Shown here in pieces: positions 58,449 to 64,000 of a stretch of 64,000 nucleotides of DNA. Position numbers and translations under genes: made by a program. Origin of the DNA: Claveliimonas acetigenes (GTDB lineage: Bacteria > Bacillota > Clostridia > Lachnospirales > Lachnospiraceae); NCBI RefSeq assembly GCF_025567385.1, contig NZ_JAOQJU010000008.1:46968-110967 (forward strand), written 5' to 3'. Position 1 is the stretch's first letter. Each line of letters opens with the position of its first letter. A model generated the notes under the pieces. The model was not told the origin of the DNA and searched no databases. It worked only from the letters and a program-made list of their open reading frames with translations.

Positions 58449-61102
58449 AACTGGCGTATCAATATATGCGGTATTATAAAAGCCAGACCTTTGCAATTCT
58501 GGCAAGTATCATCTTAACGGCTGCCCTGTTGTCTGGCGTCAGTTCCTTGATCTACAGCAGCCAGAGGAACAGCCTGGAGAATCATAAGACCATATATGGG
58601 GATTGGCATTATTACCTGGATGTGGAACCGGAGGTGTTTGAGGAAGTACGCAGCGGGCAGACAGATGCCGGATTTCAGGTAGAACAATGCGGTAAGATGG
58701 AAATCCGGGATGTGGTGACAGAACCTTATCTCATTTATTTTATCAATACGGATGATTCTTACCGACAGATGGCACACCGGGAGCTGATTGAGGGAACTTA
58801 TCCCACAGGAGCAAACGAGATCGCGGCGGATCGTTACACGTTGGGGAATTTGGGATTTTCCGGTGAGATTGGCGATACCTTAAGCCTGAATGGAAAAGAG
58901 TATGTCCTGACCGGCATTATAAAAAGTGCCTGGGCAGCCAGTTCCAATGAAATGGAGCTTTTTGTGGGAGAGGGCTTTGAAGGCCGGGGAAACCAGCCCC
59001 TTTTATATTTGAGATTCGATGAAGGTGAGAAGCTGTATAAGCAGTTGGACGCTTTCCTGAAGAAGTATCAGATCTCCAGTGATGCAGTAACGGTAAATGA
59101 TGAAGTTGTCATGTACTTAGGCGGTGAGCAGCCGGACAGTATCATAGACATCGTAAAGTTTGCATTGACGGATGAGAGAGGTAATTTCACATACATTGTC
59201 TTGAAATTGCAAAGTGAATATAACCTGGCTTTCAACGGGATGATTTTGCTGCTCTGTGTTTTTAGTTTGTTCATCATAAACAGCATCTTTCATATCTCTG
59301 TTTCCAAACGGATGGCGGAGTACGGCATGATGCAAACACTTGGAATTAGTGAAAAAAGCATTGGCGGCACACTGATCTTAGAATTATGGATCTTATTTTT
59401 TATCGGTTATCCGATTGGGTGCCTGTTAGGGAATGGGATTCTGAATCTGCTTTGCGGACAGTTAAATGGTGTCTTTTCAACGCAAACGGTTGGAGCAGCA
59501 GGAACCGGTGTTGAACTTTCCCGGCTGGATCAGACCGCCATACAGGAGAGCATGGGGACTGCAGGGTTCTATGTGTCATGGGAGGCTATGCTGATTGGTT
59601 TTCTTTTCTTATTGGTAACATTGGTGGTTGTTGGTTTTTGTACGGTATACTCTATGCGAAAACAATCGATCCGGCAGGTAATGAGCGGAGATACCTCCTT
59701 TGTAAAAAGCAGAAGGAAGATATACAGCTTAAGAAATGCCAGCCTTGCGAATGTTGTAGTAAGAAAATTCATGTTTGCTAATAAGAAAAGAGTCATTGGA
59801 ATTTTGCTGTCTTTGTCGATTGGAGGATGTATCTTCCTTTGCACCACTTATATGGTGGAGAATTTGAAGGTACACGCAGAAATGTCCATGAAGTCAGACG
59901 ATGGCCTGGGATCGGAATACCGGATTTCTGTAAAATCGAATGTTTTATCGGATACCATTCCGGCATCAACCGTTGATGCAATAAAGAATATGCCGGAGTT
60001 GTCGGAGGTATATGCTACGAAATATACGTTGGGCGAACTTACGATTCAGACACAGGAACTGGAATGGGAGGAATATTTTAGTGAAAGGAATAAATATAGC
60101 TATTTCCAGCAGCAATTCGGAGGCATTTGTGTAGAAAAGGAGGATGGAACCTATGGAATCAAGTATGATGTTTACGGATATGATGCGGGAATGCTTGAAC
60201 AACTGCAGGCGTTTGTCCTGGAAGGAGAGATTATCCCGGAAGAGCTGGAAGAGGGGAACCAGATCATAGCAGTCGCAAACATGGATGGACAGGGGAATTA
60301 TAACTTTTACGGAAAACATCCCGGAGATACGATTACGCTGCGGGTTCCAAGAGACTTGAACTGTTCCCAGGAGGTGTTGACGTTCCAGGAGGCAGAGGAA
60401 AACTATATCACAAAGGAATTTGAAATTGCAGCCATCGTAAGCCGCGCATTGGCCCAGGAGGATAGTTTCCTGAATGTGGAACCGTGGAGTAATACGCAGA
60501 GTTTTATCATGACGAACTGGCAGATGAGCAGTCAGTTTGGAATTGAGGATTACAGCTTTGTGAATGCATCTCCGGCTGCCGGGGCAGATACTGATCAGGT
60601 AAGCGGTCAGTTATTGCAAAAGATTCAGGACGTACCCAAGGCGGTCCTTAAGGACTACACAGCGGCAATCGAAACACAGAAAAATTACCTGCGGCAGCAG
60701 CAGTTATTCTTTTCTGGAATTGCCGTAATTTTACTGGTGATCAGCCTGTTCCACATTATGAACAGTATGAATTATTCCATCCTCTCTCGCAGGCGGGAAT
60801 ACGGTATTATCCGGGCAATGGGGATTACGGATGTTGGATTTTACAAGATGATCTTAAGGACGGGAATTCTGTATGGCATTTTGGCAGATCTCTTTATTTT
60901 TCTGATCTACAATCTCGTTTTTCGGAGAATCATGGATTATTATATGGCCCATGTGGTACAGTTCCTGCATATTACAGCAGGAGTCCCGAATGGAATCATG
61001 GCGGCGGTTATGATATTAAATATTGTGATTGCGGTCATAGCAGTCAGCATTCCGGCGAGAAGGATTGTGAAATCAAATATCATAAATGAAATTGAACGGT
61101 AG
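58442..61102 (+). CDS. FtsX-like ABC transporter permease
   Basis: The 886-residue permease has an N-terminal helix (FAILASIILTAALLSGVSSL), an extracytoplasmic domain (about 40-245), two groups of membrane helices (about 250-420 and 455-475), a second large extracellular region (about 480-755) and three C-terminal helices. FtsX domains are seen at SKRMAEYGMMQTLGISEKS and SRRREYGIIRAMGITD. Such MacB/Vex/Bce-type permeases confer or sense peptide antibiotics. It is the last gene of the two-component/ABC operon; mobile-element debris begins 60 bp later. Confidence 0.93.
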   Translation: MLKLAYQYMRYYKSQTFAILASIILTAALLSGVSSLIYSSQRNSLENHKTIYGDWHYYLDVEPEVFEEVRSGQTDAGFQVEQCGKMEIRDVVTEPYLIYFINTDDSYRQMAHRELIEGTYPTGANEIAADRYTLGNLGFSGEIGDTLSLNGKEYVLTGIIKSAWAASSNEMELFVGEGFEGRGNQPLLYLRFDEGEKLYKQLDAFLKKYQISSDAVTVNDEVVMYLGGEQPDSIIDIVKFALTDERGNFTYIVLKLQSEYNLAFNGMILLLCVFSLFIINSIFHISVSKRMAEYGMMQTLGISEKSIGGTLILELWILFFIGYPIGCLLGNGILNLLCGQLNGVFSTQTVGAAGTGVELSRLDQTAIQESMGTAGFYVSWEAMLIGFLFLLVTLVVVGFCTVYSMRKQSIRQVMSGDTSFVKSRRKIYSLRNASLANVVVRKFMFANKKRVIGILLSLSIGGCIFLCTTYMVENLKVHAEMSMKSDDGLGSEYRISVKSNVLSDTIPASTVDAIKNMPELSEVYATKYTLGELTIQTQELEWEEYFSERNKYSYFQQQFGGICVEKEDGTYGIKYDVYGYDAGMLEQLQAFVLEGEIIPEELEEGNQIIAVANMDGQGNYNFYGKHPGDTITLRVPRDLNCSQEVLTFQEAEENYITKEFEIAAIVSRALAQEDSFLNVEPWSNTQSFIMTNWQMSSQFGIEDYSFVNASPAAGADTDQVSGQLLQKIQDVPKAVLKDYTAAIETQKNYLRQQQLFFSGIAVILLVISLFHIMNSMNYSILSRRREYGIIRAMGITDVGFYKMILRTGILYGILADLFIFLIYNLVFRRIMDYYMAHVVQFLHITAGVPNGIMAAVMILNIVIAVIAVSIPARRIVKSNIINEIER

Positions 61103-61163
61103 AATGGGAGAAGAAAGATTTTGAGTTTAAACAGGCGGGTGATTTAATGGGAAAATCCTTTAT

Positions 61164-62156
61164 GTGGAGAAGATACCGAAGCCTGCGTATTACAAGCAGG
61201 AGCAGTTCGGAAAATATCTGGTAAGTGAAGAGGATGCGTATGACTGGAAACAGGAGACGATCATCCGTATTCTCCGCAACCCGCTGTACAAAGGCTATTT
61301 CTGGGTACAGAAATGTGACAAGAAGCATTTCAAGCAGAAAGGGCGGGGCTACATCCCCATAAAGGAGAGAACCATCATCCCGAGCGGCCATGAAGCCATC
61401 GTGGACGAGCATACATGGGATGCTGTACAGGAAATCCTTGACCGTCACACGAAAGTAAAGCCATGTACATCCGGTTATGACAACAAGTTCCGGGGAATTT
61501 TAAAATGTGCGGACTGCGGCAATAATCTGATGATCCATACGGACGAGAGGAACCCCGACAGGCCGCTTCTGGAGCGGACGTATTACCAGTGCCGCATTTA
61601 CCGGGTAAAGGGAACGAAGTTCTGCAGCCAGCACCGTATCAGTGCCGGAGATCTGGAAGAACTGGTATTGTCCGACATCCAGTACCATGCAAGAAAAATC
61701 ATAAAAAACCGGGAAAAATTCATGCGCAGGGTGTTAGGGCAGATGAATACGGCGGCGGAATACAGCCAGAAAAATCTCCAGAAAAAAGTGGGGGAACTGG
61801 AGAAAAAACGCCGGGAATCAGACAGTAAATTCATCCGTCTGTATGAGGACTTGTCTAAGAAACTCATATCAGAAGAACAGTTCCGGATGCTGTCCGCACA
61901 CTTCGAGCAGGAAAAGAAAGAATACACAGAAGAAATTGAAAAACTGAACACTATGGCGGAAAATCTGGAGGACAGCACGTACAAAGCGGAGCAGCTTGCC
62001 AATGAGATGGCGGAATGTGCGGAGATCAAGGAGCTGACCATAGCCATAGTGAACCGACTGATTGAAAAGATCGAGGTATCAGAACCAATGACCATAGGCG
62101 GGGAAAAAGTCCAGAAAATACGGATTTTCTATAAGTTTGTGGGAGAAATCAACTAA
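61164..62156 (+). pseudogene. Large serine recombinase lacking its catalytic domain
   Basis: The 330 residues correspond to the C-terminal two-thirds of a TndX/Tn4451-type serine recombinase. They comprise the end of the recombinase domain (TIIRILRNPLYKGYFWVQ, HEAIVDEHTWDAVQEIL), a zinc ribbon (CADCGNN ... YYQCRIYR ... FCSQH) and a long coiled coil (about 195-285). The N-terminal resolvase domain with the catalytic serine is missing: an in-frame stop lies at 61140 and the FtsX gene ends at 61102. The GTG at 61164 has no good ribosome site. It is probably a non-functional remnant. Confidence 0.85.
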
Positions 62157-62191
62157 AAAATTCATTATGTACCTATAAATCAAGGGCGAGG

Positions 62192-62878
62192 GAATTAGCC
62201 CCAGAGGGTACGAACTACCGAGCCAAGACACGGTTTGCGAAGTTCTATAACCTGCCAGAGCTTATGCAGATGTTCCGTGAGATTGCGGATATTCAGACCG
62301 TCGATATGTTAAAGCTCCCCGTGCCAGAAGTCAGATACCACAATATCAAGACAAAGCCGAGTGAGATACAGAAAGAAATGGTGGCGGGGCTTGCGGGGAG
62401 AGCCGAGAAAGTCCGTGCAAGGCTTGTGAAGCCGAACATCGACAATATGCTCAAAATCACGAATGACGGACGGAAACTGGCACTCGACCAGAGGATGATT
62501 GACCCGATGTTGCCCGATGACCCAGACAGTAAGGTAAATACCTGCGTGGACAATGTGTACCGTATCTGGGCGGAACATGCCGACACAAAGGCGGCACAGC
62601 TTGTATTCTGCGACCTTTCCACTCCGAAGAATGACGGCACTTTCAATGTCTATGACGATATGCGGGAAAAGCTCATCCGCCGTGGCATCCCTGCAGAGCA
62701 GGTGCGTTTTATCCATGAAGCGACTACCGATGCACAGAAAAAAGAGCTGTTTGCAAGGGTCAGAAGCGGCGAGGTGCGTATATTGTTCGGCTCTACCCCG
62801 AAGATGGGGCAGGCACGAATGTGCAGGACAGGCTCATTGCCATCCATAATTTAGACTGCCCGTGGCGACCCTCTGATG
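62192..62878 (+). pseudogene. Fragment of a conjugative-element helicase, frameshifted
   Basis: The frame reads ELAPEGTNYRAKTRFAKFYN, LPELMQMFREIADIQTVDML and later LFGSTPKMG. This is an internal piece of the large SNF2-type helicase/methylase proteins of Tn1549-like elements. At the G run near 62806-62809 one G appears to be missing. The next frame then continues GTNVQDRLIAIHNLDCPWRP until about 62875, where unrelated sequence begins. No start of the parent gene is present. Confidence 0.8.
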
Positions 62879-62932
62879 TAGGACAGATTTTTCGGACATT
62901 CAAAATAAAAAAGAATGTGGAGGTAACAGACA

Positions 62933-63203
62933 ATGGCAAAATCATTATTCGAGGAAATGGGGGCAGATACGAAAGGCAAGGCGATTACCTAATCCCATGC
63001 CTTACCTTACCCGCCGAGGAAGAACAGCCGATAGGCGTATGGGGAGAGCGTCACTTGCGCTATCTCAAGGAGTACCGTAGAGGTACATATATCAATCTGC
63101 TCACAAGCGGCAGGCTGAAAATCAGCTTGAATAGGTACAAAGGCTCAATAACATACGGGCGTGTGCGAGGGAGATTGTGAATGAGGAAATCATTTACGCA
63201 TAA
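62933..63203 (+). pseudogene. TnpV-like transposon protein, multiply disrupted
   Basis: ATG 62933 follows GGAGG (62919-62923) and encodes MAKSLFEEMG. One G is then missing in the run at 62958-62962, and the other frame continues RYERQGDYLIPCLTLPAEEE and YLKEYRRGTYINLLTSGRL. An internal deletion follows. The C-terminus (AENQLE, TAG in place of the usual Trp codon, then VQRLNNIRACAREIVNEEII) runs to the stop at 63201-63203. TnpV-type proteins accompany Tn4451/Tn1549-like elements. Three separate lesions make this a clear pseudogene. Confidence 0.82.
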
Positions 63204-63210
63204 TAGACTG

Positions 63211-63246
63211 GCGGCAGAGGGTAAAAGTTCTGTCGCTTTTCTTTTT
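63211..63246 (+). terminator. Terminator after the TnpV remnant
   Basis: GCGGCAGA (63211-63218) pairs with TCTGTCGC (63229-63236) with one G-U pair, followed by a T-rich tract. Confidence 0.85.
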
Positions 63247-63327
63247 TAGAATTTATAGAAGAAAAGTTATTGCAAAAACTAACGATTGGTAGTAACATAA
63301 CTAATATTGAGTACAGGAGGTATACTG

Positions 63328-63915
63328 ATGAATAGAAAAGAAGAAATTATCCTTGTTACATTGGAACTTGCAGCAGAGAACGGATTAAGTAATGTATCAA
63401 TGGCTCAAATAGCAGAAAAAATGGGAATACGAAAACCGTCACTTTATAATCACTTCAAATCAAAAGAAGAAATTATTGCTGCAATGTATCAATATCTAAG
63501 GGAAAAATCAAAAGAGCAATTATCACTTACAGATATTGATTACGGCGAATTTATCAAGGATAAAAGTATGGAAGAAGCATTAACACAGTCGGTATCAAAT
63601 TACAGCAGTATAAGTACCGAAAGTAAAATGTTTTCTTTTTACAAGGTTATTTATTCTGAACGGGCGGTTAATCCAACTGCTGCCCAAATTATGGCAGAAG
63701 AAACAAAAAGGATGATTTTGGCAACTAAAAGTTTGTTTTATGCTTTACAGGTACACAAAAAAATCTGTATTAGGGATATTGATATGGCAGCTACCTCTTT
63801 TGCTATGACGGTTCATGCTATCATGGACTACCAATTAGATTGTGCCTGTTCTGGGGAGCCTGTTTCAGAGGATATGATACAAGATTATATAAAGTGGTTT
63901 TGCAATCAATGGTAG
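63328..63915 (+). CDS. TetR family transcriptional regulator
   Basis: The 195-residue protein has an N-terminal TetR helix-turn-helix (SNVSMAQIAEKMGIRKPSLY then NHFKSKEEIIAAMY) and a helical ligand domain. AGGAGG at 63315-63320 fits ATG 63328. Short inverted motifs (TAGTAACATAACTA) upstream may be an autoregulatory operator. Its target, presumably a transporter, would lie beyond the window. It follows the transposon debris and is likely part of the same accessory block. Confidence 0.92.
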   Translation: MNRKEEIILVTLELAAENGLSNVSMAQIAEKMGIRKPSLYNHFKSKEEIIAAMYQYLREKSKEQLSLTDIDYGEFIKDKSMEEALTQSVSNYSSISTESKMFSFYKVIYSERAVNPTAAQIMAEETKRMILATKSLFYALQVHKKICIRDIDMAATSFAMTVHAIMDYQLDCACSGEPVSEDMIQDYIKWFCNQW

Positions 63916-63936
63916 TGTAAAGTAGTCTATGAAAAA

Positions 63937-63960
63937 ATGGAGCTGAAAAAATGGCTCCAT
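63937..63960 (+). other. Hairpin after the TetR gene
   Basis: ATGGAGC (63937-63943) pairs with GCTCCAT (63954-63960). No U run follows in the remaining 40 bases, so it may be part of the leader of a gene beyond the window. Confidence 0.4.
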
Positions 63961-64000
63961 CGGAACCTTGAAAATTGCAGATATATTAGCTTTTGGCGGT

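Noticed and set aside
1..64000. tRNA or rRNA genes
   Set aside because: No cloverleaf or rRNA-like sequence was recognised by eye in the intergenic regions.

Overview
The window looks like a chromosomal segment of a gut Lachnospiraceae (Clostridia cluster XIVa) bacterium. It carries a Firmicute-type polC and pcrA, strong AGGAGG ribosome sites with ATG/TTG starts, moderate GC, a selenium-dependent molybdenum hydroxylase gene set, indolepyruvate:ferredoxin oxidoreductase, and Tn1549/Tn916-type mobile debris. The species call is inference from gene content; no rRNA or tRNA gene is present.

Positions 1-2885 hold the 3' part of polC and a Crp/Fnr-type regulator. Positions 3025-19040 form a long co-oriented block for a purine (xanthine-type) molybdenum hydroxylase: a MoeA-like protein, a permuted XdhC-like protein, moaA, a MOSC-MogA fusion, modABC, xanthine phosphoribosyltransferase, moaC, yqeC, yqeB, an NCS2 purine permease, the three hydroxylase subunits, a MobA-like nucleotidyltransferase and a DMT transporter. 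Together these import molybdate and purine, build and sulfurate or selenate the cofactor, and oxidise the purine. A dyad centred at -41.5 from the predicted start of this block suggests activation by the adjacent Crp/Fnr regulator.

Positions 19079-50856 are mostly core genome: a J-domain protein, pdxST, a MATE exporter with a possible attenuator, mnmM, a flavoprotein behind a 41-bp perfect palindrome, and iorAB-paaK-ACT (arylpyruvate oxidation). Then come a cold-shock gene, PTS enzyme I, 5-formyl-THF cyclo-ligase, lrgAB, an orphan NMT1-like lipoprotein divergent from an acyl-CoA ligase, and two unrecognised small proteins. These are followed by a PHP hydrolase, a YerC/TrpR-like regulator, a DUF1836 protein, a heterodimeric ABC exporter, an NSS transporter, aroB-aroF, an SDR, pcrA and rlmD.

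Positions 50857-64000 are accessory DNA inserted beyond the 3' end of rlmD. Two diverged copies of an rlmD-like 3' end bracket an AT-rich gene with an N-terminal DUF4062/TIR-like domain, a plausible defence gene. Beyond lie an araC-eamA-DUF2000 operon whose last gene is broken by a clean 44-nt insertion, a conjugative-element HTH gene, a response-regulator fragment, and a two-component system with a Bce/Vex-like ABC transporter. The window ends with a string of decayed mobile genes (serine recombinase lacking its catalytic domain, helicase fragment, triply mutated TnpV) and a TetR regulator.
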